Below, in pieces: positions 17,493-26,824 of a DNA stretch of 64,000 bases. Numbering within the stretch: the stretch's first letter is position 1; each line of letters begins with the position of its first letter. Under the pieces are notes generated by a model. It was not told the origin of the DNA, did no database searches, and saw only the letters and a list, made by a program, of their open reading frames with translations. Source of the stretch: Streptomyces sp. T12. Its GTDB lineage: Bacteria; Actinomycetota; Actinomycetes; Streptomycetales; Streptomycetaceae. Made by a program: the position numbers and the translations under genes. The stretch spans positions 6,076,001-6,140,000 of the forward strand of contig NZ_CP117866.1 of NCBI RefSeq assembly GCF_028736035.1, read 5' to 3'.

Positions 17493-18704
17493 GTGCAGCG
17501 CCTCTATGACTTCCTCCGCAGGCACCCGACATGGGTCGACAGCTTCTGGGCCGTCCTCCTCCTCGGGATCTCCGGGATGGTCGAGGCCGTCCGGATGGAG
17601 CCACAGGAGGCTCCGGGCACCGACTCCCCGGGGGTCATCGCCCCGGTCGTGATCCTGCTGTGCCTGGTGGTCGCGTTGCGTCGGCGCATGCCGGAGAAGA
17701 TGCTGCTGCTGGCCATCGGCGTGGGACTGGCGCAGCTGGCGCTGGACGTGGCGACGACGCCCGCCAACTTCGCCTTCCTGGTGATCACCTACACCGTGGC
17801 CGTGACCGGCGCCCGCTGGGCCTCCCGGCTCTCGCTGGCCGTGTCCCTGTTCGCGGCGCCCCTGGCGCAGGTGCGCTGGCCGGAGAGGGACTCGAGCATC
17901 CTGGGCACGGTGGCCCTGATGATCTTCATGACGGTGCCGTTCGTGCTCGCCTGGGTGCTCGGAGACTCGATCCGCACCCGCCGCGCCTACTACGAGCAGC
18001 TCGAGGAGCGCGCGACCCGGCTCGAAAAGGAGCGCGAGGCGCAGGCCAAGGTCGCGGTCGCCGCCGAACGCGCCCGGATCGCGCGCGAGCTGCACGACGT
18101 CGTCGCGCACAACGTCTCCGTGATGGTGGTGCAGGCCGACGGCGCCGCCTACGTCCTCGACGCCGCCCCGGACCAGGCCAAGAAGGCCCTGGAGACCATC
18201 TCCTCCACCGGCCGCCAGGCCCTCGCCGAGATGCGCCGCCTGCTCGGCGTGCTGCGCACCGGCGAGCACCAGGAGGGCGGCGAGTACGTCCCGCAGCCCG
18301 ACGTCGAGCAGATCGACGAGCTCATCCAGCACTGCCGCACGTCCGGCCTGCCGGTCGACTTCAAGGTCGAGGGCACCCCGCGCCCGCTGCCCAGCGGCGT
18401 CGAGCTGACGGCGTACCGCATCGTGCAGGAGGCGCTCACCAACACCCGCAAGCACGGCGGGCCGAACGCCGGCGCGAGCGTGCGCCTGGTCTACTTCGAC
18501 GACGGTCTCGGCCTGCTCGTCGAGGACGACGGCAAGGGTGCCCCGCACGAGCTGTACGAGGAGGGCGGCGCCGACGGCCAGGGGCACGGCCTGATCGGTA
18601 TGCGCGAGCGGGTCGGCATGGTCGGCGGCACTCTGGACGCGGGGCCGCGACCGGGCGGAGGATTCCGGATCAGTGCGCTGCTGCCGCTCAAACCAGCACA
18701 CTGA
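17493..18704 (+). CDS. NarL-type sensor histidine kinase
   Basis: 403 residues. Four to five membrane helices occupy about 20-160, a short coiled linker follows, then a HisKA_3 dimerisation box with H201 in ARELHDVVAHN, and a HATPase domain with N box NTRKHGG and DDGKGAP. It would phosphorylate the response regulator encoded 110 nt downstream. The signal is unknown. The GTG at 17493 has TACGCT ending 7 nt upstream and no ribosome site, predicting a leaderless transcript. The gene is divergent from the MidA-type gene with 118 nt between starts. Confidence 0.9.
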   Translation: MQRLYDFLRRHPTWVDSFWAVLLLGISGMVEAVRMEPQEAPGTDSPGVIAPVVILLCLVVALRRRMPEKMLLLAIGVGLAQLALDVATTPANFAFLVITYTVAVTGARWASRLSLAVSLFAAPLAQVRWPERDSSILGTVALMIFMTVPFVLAWVLGDSIRTRRAYYEQLEERATRLEKEREAQAKVAVAAERARIARELHDVVAHNVSVMVVQADGAAYVLDAAPDQAKKALETISSTGRQALAEMRRLLGVLRTGEHQEGGEYVPQPDVEQIDELIQHCRTSGLPVDFKVEGTPRPLPSGVELTAYRIVQEALTNTRKHGGPNAGASVRLVYFDDGLGLLVEDDGKGAPHELYEEGGADGQGHGLIGMRERVGMVGGTLDAGPRPGGGFRISALLPLKPAH

Positions 18705-18729
18705 CGCCTGGGCATGTCCTTTGTTGACA

Positions 18730-18783
18730 CCTGTAACGCGCCTGTAGAACCCCTGTAACGCGCCTGTAGAACCCCCCTGTAGA
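18730..18783 (+). repeat. 22-bp tandem repeat between kinase and regulator genes
   Basis: Two perfect adjacent 22-bp copies (18730-18751 and 18752-18773, core CCTGTAACGCG CCTGTAG) and a partial third (CCTGTAGA to 18783). The unit itself contains CCTGTA twice. It lies 31 nt upstream of the response-regulator start. Confidence 0.85.
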
Positions 18784-18813
18784 CGGATACGGAAGACACG
18801 GAAGAGGACCCCG

Positions 18814-19485
18814 ATGACGATCCGCGTGATGCTCGTCGACGACCAGGTGCTGCTGCGCACCGGGTTCCGGATGGTGCTCGCCGCCCAGCCGGACATGGAG
18901 GTCGTCGCGGAGGCGGGCGACGGCGTCGAGGCCCTCCAGGTGCTGCGCTCGACCCCCGTCGACGTCGTGCTGATGGACGTGCGCATGCCGAAGCTGGACG
19001 GTGTGGAGACCACCCGCCGCATCTGCTCGGAGCCCGAACCGCCCAAGGTGCTGATCCTGACCACCTTCGACCTCGACGAGTACGCCTTCTCCGGGCTGAA
19101 GGCGGGCGCCTCCGGCTTCATGCTCAAGGACGTGCCGCCCGGCGAACTCCTCGGGGCCATCCGCTCCGTGCACAGCGGCGACGCGGTGGTGGCCCCGTCG
19201 ACGACCCGACGGCTCCTGGACCGGTTCGCCCCCATGCTGCCGTCCACTGGCAAGGAGCCCCAGCACAAGGAGCTGGAGCGGCTCACCGACCGTGAGCGCG
19301 AGGTCATGGTGCTGGTCGCGCAGGGCCTGTCCAACGGCGAGATCGCGGCCCGGCTGGTCCTGTCCGAGGCGACGGTGAAGACCCATGTCGGCCGCATCCT
19401 GACCAAGCTGGGGCTGCGCGACCGCGTGCAGGTGGTGGTCCTGGCCTACGAGACGGGTCTGGTCCGAGCGGGCGGGCACGGCTGA
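18814..19485 (+). CDS. NarL/LuxR-type response regulator
   Basis: 223 residues. The receiver domain has the acidic pair in LVDDQ, phosphoacceptor D55 in VLMDVRMP, and the conserved Lys in MLKDVPPGE. The C-terminal GerE helix-turn-helix includes LTDREREVMVLVAQGLSNGEIA and VKTHVGRILTKLGL. It is the partner of the preceding kinase. A GAAGAGGACC ribosome site precedes ATG 18814. Confidence 0.92.
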   Translation: MTIRVMLVDDQVLLRTGFRMVLAAQPDMEVVAEAGDGVEALQVLRSTPVDVVLMDVRMPKLDGVETTRRICSEPEPPKVLILTTFDLDEYAFSGLKAGASGFMLKDVPPGELLGAIRSVHSGDAVVAPSTTRRLLDRFAPMLPSTGKEPQHKELERLTDREREVMVLVAQGLSNGEIAARLVLSEATVKTHVGRILTKLGLRDRVQVVVLAYETGLVRAGGHG

Positions 19486-19555
19486 GTACGGCCCGCAGGT
19501 GTGGCCGAGACCGGGGCTTCATGCGGGCGTGACCGGCGCCCACTAGGGTCTGCGC

Positions 19556-20188
19556 ATGCTCCTGTGGATCAACGGCCCCTTCGGGGGTGGCAAGACACAG
19601 ACCGCACACGAGATCCAGCGCCGCCTGCCCGGCAGCGTCATCTGCGACCCCGAACACCCCGGGTTCGGCCTGCGCCGCATGCTTCCGCCGGAACTGCGCG
19701 GCGATTTCCAGGACTTGACGTCCTGGCGGCAGGGCGTCGTCGAGGTCCTCGACCTCGCCCTCACCAAGCACGACGGCGTGGTGATCGCCCCCATGACGGT
19801 CACCAATCCCGCCTACTTCGCCGAGACGGTCGGCCGGCTGCGCGAACTCGGCCACGACGTCCGGCACTTCACGCTCCTCGCCGAGCGTGAAACGGTCATG
19901 AAGCGGCTGCGTGAGCGCGGTTTCGGGCACCTCCTTGGATACGTCGGCGGCAAGAACGCGGGACTGCGTCGCGAGACGTGGGCCGTCCAGCAGCTCGACC
20001 ACTGTCTGGAGCGGCTGCGCGAGCCGGAGTTCGCCGAGCACCTGTGGACGGACCACTCGACCGTGCCGAAGACGGCGGACCGCATCGCCGTCCTGGCCGG
20101 GGTGAAGCTCCGGCCGAACAACGAGGGGGCGTTGCGGACGCGGCTGCGGCAGGTGGGGGTGGGCATCCGGCACATCCGGTTCGACTGA
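19556..20188 (+). CDS. TmrB-like P-loop ATP-binding protein
   Basis: 210 residues that resemble TmrB, the tunicamycin-resistance ATP-binding protein of Bacillus subtilis: Walker A GPFGGGKTQ at 7-15 (GAFGSGKT in TmrB as I recall it), CDPEHPGFGLRRML, VVIAPMTVTNPAYF and HFTLLAERETVMKRL. Such proteins bind the drug or a nucleotide-like ligand; a resistance role here is inference only. The ATG has TAGGGT ending 6 nt upstream and no ribosome site, predicting a leaderless mRNA. The kinase-type fold without a clear acceptor also fits a generic nucleotide kinase. Confidence 0.75.
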   Translation: MLLWINGPFGGGKTQTAHEIQRRLPGSVICDPEHPGFGLRRMLPPELRGDFQDLTSWRQGVVEVLDLALTKHDGVVIAPMTVTNPAYFAETVGRLRELGHDVRHFTLLAERETVMKRLRERGFGHLLGYVGGKNAGLRRETWAVQQLDHCLERLREPEFAEHLWTDHSTVPKTADRIAVLAGVKLRPNNEGALRTRLRQVGVGIRHIRFD

Positions 20189-20235
20189 CGGCCCTCCGGA
20201 CCCCGCGACGCCGGCATGATGCGGCCGGACAGGCC

Positions 20236-21339
20236 CTAGCGGAGCAACGCCTCCAGGAAGTCGCTGCCGAGCCGGGCCACCGCCGTGACGTCCAGCTGAT
20301 GCAGGACATAACGTCCGCGGCGGCGGGTGGTGATCAGGCCCGCCTTCTTGAGGACGCCCAGATGCCGGGATATCTGCGGGGCCGTCATGCCGTGGATCTG
20401 CACGAGCTCGCTCGTGGTGTACGTGCTGCGGGCCAGGTTGCGGCAGAGCTGCATCCGCACCGGGTGGGACAGCGCGGTCATCCGTAGGGTCAGCTGCTCG
20501 ACCGAGGGCGGTGACGCGAGCTCGGGGGAGCCGACGGGGTAGTGCAGCACCGGCTGCCAGCCGTGTCGGTGGAGCACCATCAGATGCGGCCAGCCCAGGC
20601 TCGTCGGCACGAGCAGCAGACTGCCGTTCCTGATCAGGCTGTGGCCCTGGCGGAGCTTGTCGATGGTGATCCGCCCGGCGGCCTCGTCGAGCACCACCGC
20701 CGCGGAGATCGAGGTCAGCGCCTCGGCCAGCCCCTTGTGCCGGAGGAGGTCGGTCCTGTGGCGGGCGTCCGCCGCGAGCTGGTGGCGCAGCCGGGACCAG
20801 GTGTCGGCGAAGAACGCCTCGTCGCAGTCCTCCAGGAACTGCCGCAGCCAGGCCCGGATCCGCGGTGGATCGTCGAGCAGCCGCTGGCTGAACCGCAGCT
20901 GCTGCGGCCCGCGCGCCGCCGCCAGGTCCAGGGCGCGGCGGCGCAGCTCCTCGTCGGCCAGCACGTCCTGGCTCGGCGTGGCGTAAGGGAGAGCGCAGGT
21001 GAACTCCAGGGCCGCGTCCACGAACTGCTCGTCCGTCAGCTTGTCCAGCAGGTCCAGCTCCTCGGCGAGCGTCGCGCCGGGCAGCGCTCCGCCCGGCACG
21101 CCCGCGCAGGGCAGGAACAGATCCGAGAACGTCGTCCGCCACAGGAAGTCGGCCTCGCACATCCGGTCGGCCAGGTGCGGATCGAGCCGGGCGGTCACGC
21201 TCGTCGCCCAGCCCTGCAGGCCCGGATGATGCCCCGACTCCGACAGCGCGTGCAGCGCCATGCCGAGCTCGGCCAGGGGCGAGGGCACGACGACGACCCT
21301 CTCCGGCCGCAGCCCCGCGATGTCGATGCTCACGCTCAT
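20236..21339 (-). CDS. ArsR-type winged-helix regulator with N-terminal DUF5937-like domain
   Basis: 367 residues. The long N-terminal part (about 1-260) is alpha-helical with no recognised catalytic motif. The C-terminal ~85 residues are an ArsR-family winged helix: LSHPVRMQLCRNLARSTYT, TAPQISRHLGVLKKAGLI, TTRRRGRYVLHQLD. I chose ATG 21339 (MSVSIDI) with GAGGG just upstream; GTG 21354 is the alternative. A strong palindrome at 21377-21401, 38 nt upstream, is a likely autoregulatory operator. The inducer is unknown. Confidence 0.8.
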   Translation of the reverse strand: MSVSIDIAGLRPERVVVVPSPLAELGMALHALSESGHHPGLQGWATSVTARLDPHLADRMCEADFLWRTTFSDLFLPCAGVPGGALPGATLAEELDLLDKLTDEQFVDAALEFTCALPYATPSQDVLADEELRRRALDLAAARGPQQLRFSQRLLDDPPRIRAWLRQFLEDCDEAFFADTWSRLRHQLAADARHRTDLLRHKGLAEALTSISAAVVLDEAAGRITIDKLRQGHSLIRNGSLLLVPTSLGWPHLMVLHRHGWQPVLHYPVGSPELASPPSVEQLTLRMTALSHPVRMQLCRNLARSTYTTSELVQIHGMTAPQISRHLGVLKKAGLITTRRRGRYVLHQLDVTAVARLGSDFLEALLR

Positions 21340-21376
21340 GCCCTCATGGTGCACCCCGCCACTGACAACACCCCCC

Positions 21377-21401
21377 TCGATTGACGGCCGCCGTCAATCG
21401 A
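21377..21401. promoter_or_regulatory. Palindromic operator upstream of the ArsR-type gene
   Basis: Perfect 11-bp arms TCGATTGACGG (21377-21387) and CCGTCAATCGA (21391-21401) around a 3-nt centre. It sits between the regulator (start 21339, minus) and the small plus-strand gene at 21539 and could control both. Confidence 0.6.
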
Positions 21402-21538
21402 CGCGACGTGGCGGCCGGTTCGGCGCAACCTGGGATCACCGGGGCAGCCGCGGAGCCCGAACCCAGATCTTCGACGTCTCTGATCTCTCCTGTGCCCGAG
21501 GTCTGCGATGTCTCCCACGTACGAGAAGGCGACCCGCC

Positions 21539-21754
21539 ATGAGCATCACGCAGCACCACCTCCTCGACACCTACCGCGCCCATCGGCTCGGGGAGCCCGC
21601 CCCGCCCGCGCCCGGCGTCAACGACTGGCAGGTCGTGCGCGAGTGGCGCGACCACCGGGAGTTCCGCGCCGCCCTGGCGGACCGTCCGGCCCATGGGCGG
21701 ATACGGCGGGCCCTGGGCCGGTGGCTGCATCCGCGGTCGCGATCTACTTGCTGA
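21539..21754 (+). CDS. Small conserved-type protein, function unknown
   Basis: 71 residues, start ATG 21539 preceded by AGAAGGCGACCC, a reasonable ribosome site. Composition is charged and Trp-containing (VNDWQVVREWRDHREFR); no membrane helix or known domain. The last 11 bases overlap the end of the oppositely oriented aldolase gene (21744-21754). It may be regulated through the palindrome at 21377-21401. Moderate confidence that it is a real gene. Confidence 0.55.
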   Translation: MSITQHHLLDTYRAHRLGEPAPPAPGVNDWQVVREWRDHREFRAALADRPAHGRIRRALGRWLHPRSRSTC

Positions 21755-22976
21755 CCTCCTCGGTCAGCCGGGCCACGAACTCCGCGACCGCCGTCTTCAC
21801 ATCGTCGGCCGTCCACTCCAGGCCGGCGGCGCGCACGTAGACCTCGGTGCAGGCCAGGCCCGGACCCTTGGCGTCCCAGGGATGGCCGAACAGGACGGTC
21901 TTCGTCTCCTCGGCCTGGCGGAGCGCGGCCTCCGTGACGACGTCGGCGTCGTACGGCAGCCAGACCTGGAACTCGTTCGTGTGCGGCGGTTCGGGGTGCA
22001 CCCGCGTCCACGGCACCCCGGCCGCCGCGAAGCCCTCCCGCAGCGCGGCGGCCACCACGCGCGCGTGGGCCACGTACTCGGGCAGCCGGGGCAGCTCCCG
22101 CTCCAGACCGGCCAGCGCCGACAGCACGGTGGGGAACTGCTGGAAGATCATGCCGCCGTAGCGGTGCCGCCAGGCCCTCGCCTCGTCCACCAGCGTCTGC
22201 GGTCCGGCGAGTACCGCGCCGCCGAAGCCGTCGAGGGACTTGTAGAACGACACGTACACACTGTCTGCCAGACCCGCGATCTCCTCCAGCGGGCGGCCGA
22301 AGTGGACGGTGGACTCCCACAGGCGCGCGCCGTCGAAGTGCACCACCGCGTCGCGCTCCCGTGCCGCTTCCACGACCTCGGTGAGCTCCTCCCAGGAGGG
22401 CAGCACGAAACCGGCGTCCCTGAGGGGCAGTTCGAGCATCAGCGCCCCGAACGGCTCGTCGAAGCCGCGCACCTCGTCGGCGGTCGGCAGCCGGGGCTCG
22501 CTCGTCACCTGGACCGGACGCAGACCGCTGACCTGGCTGAAGGCGTCGCGTTCGTGCACCTCGGGGTGGGCCAGGGCGTGCAGGGCGACGGTCGGATTGC
22601 CGGTGCGGCCCGCCCAGCAGCGCAGGGCGACCTGCTGGGCCATGGTGCCCGTCGGGAAGAACGCGGCCGCCTCCTTGCCGAGCAGCCCCGCGACCTTCTC
22701 CTCCAGGGCGCCGACGATGCCGTCGCCGTAGAGGTCCGCCGACTCGTCCAGGTCGTGCAGATCCAGCGCACGCGCCTCGCCCAGCAGCGCCAGGCGCTCG
22801 CGGAGGGTGCCCAGGAACCCGGGGCGCGCGAGAACCCGTCGCGCGCCGCGATAGGCAGCGATGCGCCGATCCCGGCGTCGCTTGCGCTGCTCGGCGTCCG
22901 ACAAGGGCTCGGACTCCTCGGACCGCTCGACGTGCCGCCCGCTCTGTTCCGCCGTATCGCTCATGCGCGGGATCAT
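21744..22976 (-). CDS. Threonine-aldolase-like PLP enzyme (beta-eliminating lyase fold)
   Basis: 410 residues of fold-type I PLP enzyme. YGDGIVGALEEKVA and FFPTGTMAQQVALRCWAG form the N-terminal active-site region; the substrate-side Asp-containing HFDGARLWES and the PLP-lysine segment SFYKSLDGFGGAV fit low-specificity threonine aldolases, which cleave threonine or allo-threonine to glycine and acetaldehyde. The first ~60 residues are charged (EQRKRRRDRRIAA) and may be a linker. ATG 22976 or ATG 22964 could be the start; neither has a clear ribosome site. Confidence 0.82.
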   Translation of the reverse strand: MIPRMSDTAEQSGRHVERSEESEPLSDAEQRKRRRDRRIAAYRGARRVLARPGFLGTLRERLALLGEARALDLHDLDESADLYGDGIVGALEEKVAGLLGKEAAAFFPTGTMAQQVALRCWAGRTGNPTVALHALAHPEVHERDAFSQVSGLRPVQVTSEPRLPTADEVRGFDEPFGALMLELPLRDAGFVLPSWEELTEVVEAARERDAVVHFDGARLWESTVHFGRPLEEIAGLADSVYVSFYKSLDGFGGAVLAGPQTLVDEARAWRHRYGGMIFQQFPTVLSALAGLERELPRLPEYVAHARVVAAALREGFAAAGVPWTRVHPEPPHTNEFQVWLPYDADVVTEAALRQAEETKTVLFGHPWDAKGPGLACTEVYVRAAGLEWTADDVKTAVAEFVARLTEEVSK

Positions 22977-23104
22977 GCCGTGCGCCCACGCGCGCGAGCA
23001 CCTGCATTTCCGTCCGCCGCACGTCCCGCCGCCGCACGTCCGTCCGCACGCACTGGGGAGACCGCGCCCGCCCCCGTGTGCGCGGCGTGCGATAACCCAC
23101 AGCC

Positions 23105-23113
23105 TGTGGACAA
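23105..23113 (-). promoter_or_regulatory. DnaA-box-like 9-mer
   Basis: TGTGGACAA on the plus strand, i.e. TTGTCCACA on the minus strand, matches the Streptomyces DnaA-box consensus exactly and forms part of the palindrome CCACAGCCTGTGG (23098-23110). It lies 87 nt before the DUF2520-panC operon. Confidence 0.4.
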
Positions 23114-23199
23114 CCGGACCCCCGTGGAACCGATCGCGTTAACATGACGAGAAATCGTCCGGTACCCAGAGCGGACTGGAACGGGAAGGCCTCCGTCGC

Positions 23200-24129
23200 G
23201 TGAGTACAAGCCAACAGCCAGATCCCAAGGACCGCCCCGCGCGGCTCACCGTCGGTGTCGTCGGCGCCGGCCGCGTGGGCCCCGCGCTCGCCGCGTCCCT
23301 CCAACTCGCCGGACACCGCCCGGTGGCCGTCTCCGGGGTCTCCGACGCCTCCCGGCGACGGGCCTCGCAGCTGCTCCCCGACGTGCCGCTCGTGCCGCCC
23401 GCCGAAGTCCTCGCCCGTGCGGAACTGGTGCTGCTCACCGTCCCGGACGACGCGCTGCCCGGGCTGGTCGAGGGCCTCGCCGAGACCGGGGCCGTACGGC
23501 CGGGCCAGCTGCTGGTGCACACCTCCGGGCGGTACGGCGCGAAGGTCCTGGACCCCGCCCTGCGCGCGGGCGCGCTCCCGCTGGCCCTGCACCCGGCGAT
23601 GACCTTCACCGGCACTCCCGTGGACGTCCAGCGCCTGGCCGGCTGCTCCTTCGGCGTCACCGCGCCCGAGGAGCTGCGGCTGGCCGCCGAGGCCCTCGTC
23701 ATCGAGATGGGCGGCGAACCCGAGTGGATCGCCGAGGACATGCGCCCGCTCTACCACGCGGCGCTCGCGCTGGGCGCCAACCACCTGGTGACGCTGGTCG
23801 CCCAGTCCATGGAGCTGCTGCGCGAGGCGGGCGTGGCCGCCCCCGACCGCATGCTCGGCCCGCTGCTCGGCGCCGCCCTCGACAACGCGCTGCGTTCTGG
23901 CGACGCGGCCCTGACCGGCCCCGTCGCGCGCGGGGACGCGGGCACCGTCGCCGCGCACGTGACGGAGCTGCGGCGCTACGCCCCGCAGACCGTCGCCGGC
24001 TATCTCGCGATGGCGCGCGCGACCGCCGACCGGGCGCTCGCCCACGGACTGCTCAAGCCGGAGCTCGCAGAGGACCTCCTCGGGGTACTCGCCACCGGGA
24101 CCAACGGCGCCGAGGGAGAGGCCCGATGA
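23200..24129 (+). CDS. Rossmann-fold DUF2520 protein (ProC/PanE-like dehydrogenase)
   Basis: 309 residues. An N-terminal dinucleotide-binding fold ([18 protein letters not shown], about 17-34) is followed by [10 protein letters not shown] and [11 protein letters not shown], then LHPAMTFTG, and a C-terminal all-helical DUF2520 domain. This resembles pyrroline-5-carboxylate and ketopantoate reductases. GTG 23200 is preceded by GGAAGG. The stop overlaps the panC start by 4 bases (24126-24129), so it is translationally coupled to pantothenate synthetase. Genomic position makes a ketopantoate-reductase activity plausible; no reaction is proven by sequence alone. Confidence 0.85.
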   Translation: MSTSQQPDPKDRPARLTVGVVGAGRVGPALAASLQLAGHRPVAVSGVSDASRRRASQLLPDVPLVPPAEVLARAELVLLTVPDDALPGLVEGLAETGAVRPGQLLVHTSGRYGAKVLDPALRAGALPLALHPAMTFTGTPVDVQRLAGCSFGVTAPEELRLAAEALVIEMGGEPEWIAEDMRPLYHAALALGANHLVTLVAQSMELLREAGVAAPDRMLGPLLGAALDNALRSGDAALTGPVARGDAGTVAAHVTELRRYAPQTVAGYLAMARATADRALAHGLLKPELAEDLLGVLATGTNGAEGEAR

Positions 24130-25118
24130 CCACCACCCTGCTGCGCACCGCCGGCGAACTGCACGCGCGCGTGCGCAGCGGCCGCCGCGCCGTCGTGATG
24201 ACCATGGGCGCCCTGCACGAGGGCCACGCCACCCTGATCCGCACCGCGCGCGGGATCGCCGGGCCGGACGGCGAGGTCGTCGTCACCGTCTTCGTGAATC
24301 CCCTGCAGTTCGGCAAGGGCGAGGACCTCGACCGCTACCCGCGCACCCTGGAGGCCGACCTCAAGATCGCCGAACAGTCGGGCGCGGACGCCGTGTTCGC
24401 CCCCTCGGTCGACGAGGTCTACCCGGGCGGCGAGCCCCAGGTCCGCATCGGCGCCGGACCCATGGGGGAGAGCCTGGAGGGCGCCTCGCGCCCCGGCCAC
24501 TTCGACGGCATGCTCACCGTCGTCGCCAAGCTGCTCCACCTCACCCGCCCCGACGTCGCCCTGTACGGCCAGAAGGACGCCCAGCAGCTCGCCCTGATCC
24601 GCCGCATGGTGCGCGACCTGAACTTCGGCGTCGAGATCGTGGGCGTCCCGACCGTGCGCGAGGAGGACGGCCTCGCGCTCTCCAGCCGCAACCGCTACCT
24701 CTCGCCCAAGGAACGGCACACGGCACTCGCGCTGTCCCAGGCGCTGTTCGCCGGCCGCGACCGGCACGCGGCCCAGGAGGCGCTGCGCGCGCGTGCACGT
24801 GAAGTGCCCGCCACGCGTGCGCGTGCCGAGGCGCTCAGCGCCATAGGGGAGTCCCGCGCGGCGGCCGACGCGCACGCCGTCGCCAAGGCCGTCCCCGGCG
24901 CCGCGGCGGCCGTCCGCGCCGCCGCACGCCTGGTGCTCGACGAGGCCGCCCGCCTCGACCCGCCGCTCGAACTGGACTACCTCGCGCTCGTGGACCCGTC
25001 CGACTTCACGGAGATCGAGGACGACTTCACCGGCGAGGCCGTCCTCGCCGTCGCCGCCCGGGTCGGGACGACCCGGCTGATCGACAACATCCCCCTCACC
25101 TTCGGAGCCGCCTCGTGA
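24126..25118 (+). CDS. panC: Pantothenate synthetase
   Basis: Joins pantoate and beta-alanine using ATP to form pantothenate. 330 residues, with the nucleotide-binding HIGH-type motif MGALHEGH (H31, H34), [20 protein letters not shown], the pantoate site region GQKDAQQ, and the KMSKS-like LSSRNRYLS. An insertion of about 25 residues (near 222-255, rich in Ala/Arg) lengthens the C-terminal domain compared with the ~285 residues of E. coli PanC. It is coupled by 4-base overlaps to the DUF2520 gene before and nadB after (25115-25118). Confidence 0.96.
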   Translation: MTTTLLRTAGELHARVRSGRRAVVMTMGALHEGHATLIRTARGIAGPDGEVVVTVFVNPLQFGKGEDLDRYPRTLEADLKIAEQSGADAVFAPSVDEVYPGGEPQVRIGAGPMGESLEGASRPGHFDGMLTVVAKLLHLTRPDVALYGQKDAQQLALIRRMVRDLNFGVEIVGVPTVREEDGLALSSRNRYLSPKERHTALALSQALFAGRDRHAAQEALRARAREVPATRARAEALSAIGESRAAADAHAVAKAVPGAAAAVRAAARLVLDEAARLDPPLELDYLALVDPSDFTEIEDDFTGEAVLAVAARVGTTRLIDNIPLTFGAAS

Positions 25119-26824
25119 CCAGCACAGGCATACGACTGCACGCGCCCGCGCCCGGGTGGTCGATCTCCGCTGACGTCGTGGTCGTCGGCTCCGGCGTCGC
25201 AGGCCTCACCGCGGCCCTGCGCTGCGAGGCCGCCGGCCTGACGACCGTCGTCGTCACCAAGGCCCGCCTCGACGACGGCTCCACCCGCTGGGCCCAGGGC
25301 GGCATCGCCGCGGCCCTCGGCGAGGGCGACACCCCCGAACAGCACCTCGACGACACCCTCGTCGCGGGCGCGGGCCTGTGCGACGAGGACGCGGTCCGCA
25401 TCCTCGTCACCGAGGGCCCCGACGCCGTACGCCGCCTCATCGAGACCGGCGCCCACTTCGACGAGTCCGAGGAAGGCGGCCTGGAACTCACCCGTGAGGG
25501 CGGCCACCACCGCCGCCGTATCGCCCACGCCGGCGGCGACGCGACCGGCGCGGAGATCTCCCGCGCCCTCGTCGAGGCGGTGCGTGCGCGTGGACTGCGC
25601 ACCATCGAGAACGCGCTCGTCCTCGACCTGCTGACGGACGCCGAGGGCCGTACGGCGGGCGTCACCCTGCACGTCATGGGCGAGGGCCAGCACGACGGCG
25701 TAGGAGCGGTCCACGCGCCCGCGGTGGTCCTGGCGACCGGCGGCATGGGCCAGGTCTTCTCGGCGACGACGAACCCGTCCGTCTCGACGGGCGACGGAGT
25801 CGCTCTCGCCCTGCGCGCGGGCGCCGAGGTGAGCGACCTGGAATTCGTCCAGTTCCACCCCACCGTCCTCTTCCTCGGCCCGGACGCGGAGGGCCAGCAG
25901 CCCCTGGTCTCCGAGGCCGTACGCGGCGAAGGCGCCCACCTGGTCGACGCAGGCGGCGTGCGCTTCATGCTGGGCCGGCACGAACTGGCCGAGCTCGCCC
26001 CCCGGGACATCGTCGCCAAGGGCATCATGCGCCGCATGCAGGAGCAGGACGCGGAGCACATGTTCCTCGACGCCCGCCACTTCGGCGCCGACATGTGGGA
26101 GCACCGCTTCCCGACGATCCTCGCCGCCTGCCGCGCCCACGGCATCGACCCGGTGCACGACCCCATCCCGATCGCCCCGGCCGCCCACTACGCCTCCGGC
26201 GGCGTCCGCACCGACTCCCAGGGCCGTACGACCGTCGCCGGCCTGTACGCGTGCGGCGAGGTGGCCTGCACGGGCGTGCACGGCGCCAACCGCCTGGCCT
26301 CCAACTCGCTCCTCGAAGGCCTGGTGTACGCCGAACGCATCGCGGCGGACATCGCGGCGGCCCGGGCGGCCAACGGCCTCCACGCACGCGTGCCGCACCC
26401 CGTGCCGTACCCCGAAACCCCCGAGCACCCCCTGCTCGCACCCGAGGCCCGCTTCGCGATCCAGCGGATCATGTCGGACGGCGCGGGCGTCCTGCGCTCC
26501 GCCGAGTCCCTCGTCAAGGCCGCCGAGCAGATCCAGCAACTGCACACCGACGCCCGGGACGCCCTCGCGGAGAACGGCAAGACCGCCGAGCCCGGCGTCG
26601 ACACCTGGGAGGCCACCAACCTCATGTGCGTGGCCCGAGTCCTGGTCGCCGCCGCACGCCTGCGCGAGGAGACGCGAGGCTGCCACTGGCGTGAGGACGA
26701 GCCCGACCGCGACGACACGACCTGGCGCCGCCACATCGTCGTACGCCTGAACCCCGACCGCACACTGGCCGTGCACACCACCGACACCGCAGACTTCCCC
26801 CCGACCCGGCCCCAGGAGCAGTGA
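25115..26824 (+). CDS. nadB: L-aspartate oxidase
   Basis: FAD enzyme making iminoaspartate from aspartate, first step of de novo NAD synthesis. 569 residues. The FAD dinucleotide fold [15 protein letters not shown] lies near 17-31, [14 protein letters not shown] and the active-site His/Arg region EFVQFHPTV and [11 protein letters not shown] follow the succinate dehydrogenase flavoprotein pattern, and the C-terminal helical domain begins near 435. GTG start overlaps the panC stop (GTGA) and the stop overlaps the nadC GTG (26821-26824). Confidence 0.95.
   Translation: MTSTGIRLHAPAPGWSISADVVVVGSGVAGLTAALRCEAAGLTTVVVTKARLDDGSTRWAQGGIAAALGEGDTPEQHLDDTLVAGAGLCDEDAVRILVTEGPDAVRRLIETGAHFDESEEGGLELTREGGHHRRRIAHAGGDATGAEISRALVEAVRARGLRTIENALVLDLLTDAEGRTAGVTLHVMGEGQHDGVGAVHAPAVVLATGGMGQVFSATTNPSVSTGDGVALALRAGAEVSDLEFVQFHPTVLFLGPDAEGQQPLVSEAVRGEGAHLVDAGGVRFMLGRHELAELAPRDIVAKGIMRRMQEQDAEHMFLDARHFGADMWEHRFPTILAACRAHGIDPVHDPIPIAPAAHYASGGVRTDSQGRTTVAGLYACGEVACTGVHGANRLASNSLLEGLVYAERIAADIAAARAANGLHARVPHPVPYPETPEHPLLAPEARFAIQRIMSDGAGVLRSAESLVKAAEQIQQLHTDARDALAENGKTAEPGVDTWEATNLMCVARVLVAAARLREETRGCHWREDEPDRDDTTWRRHIVVRLNPDRTLAVHTTDTADFPPTRPQEQ

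Noticed and set aside
19556..20188. Antibiotic-resistance or biosynthetic cluster around the TmrB-like gene
   Set aside because: A single gene; neighbours are regulatory or metabolic.
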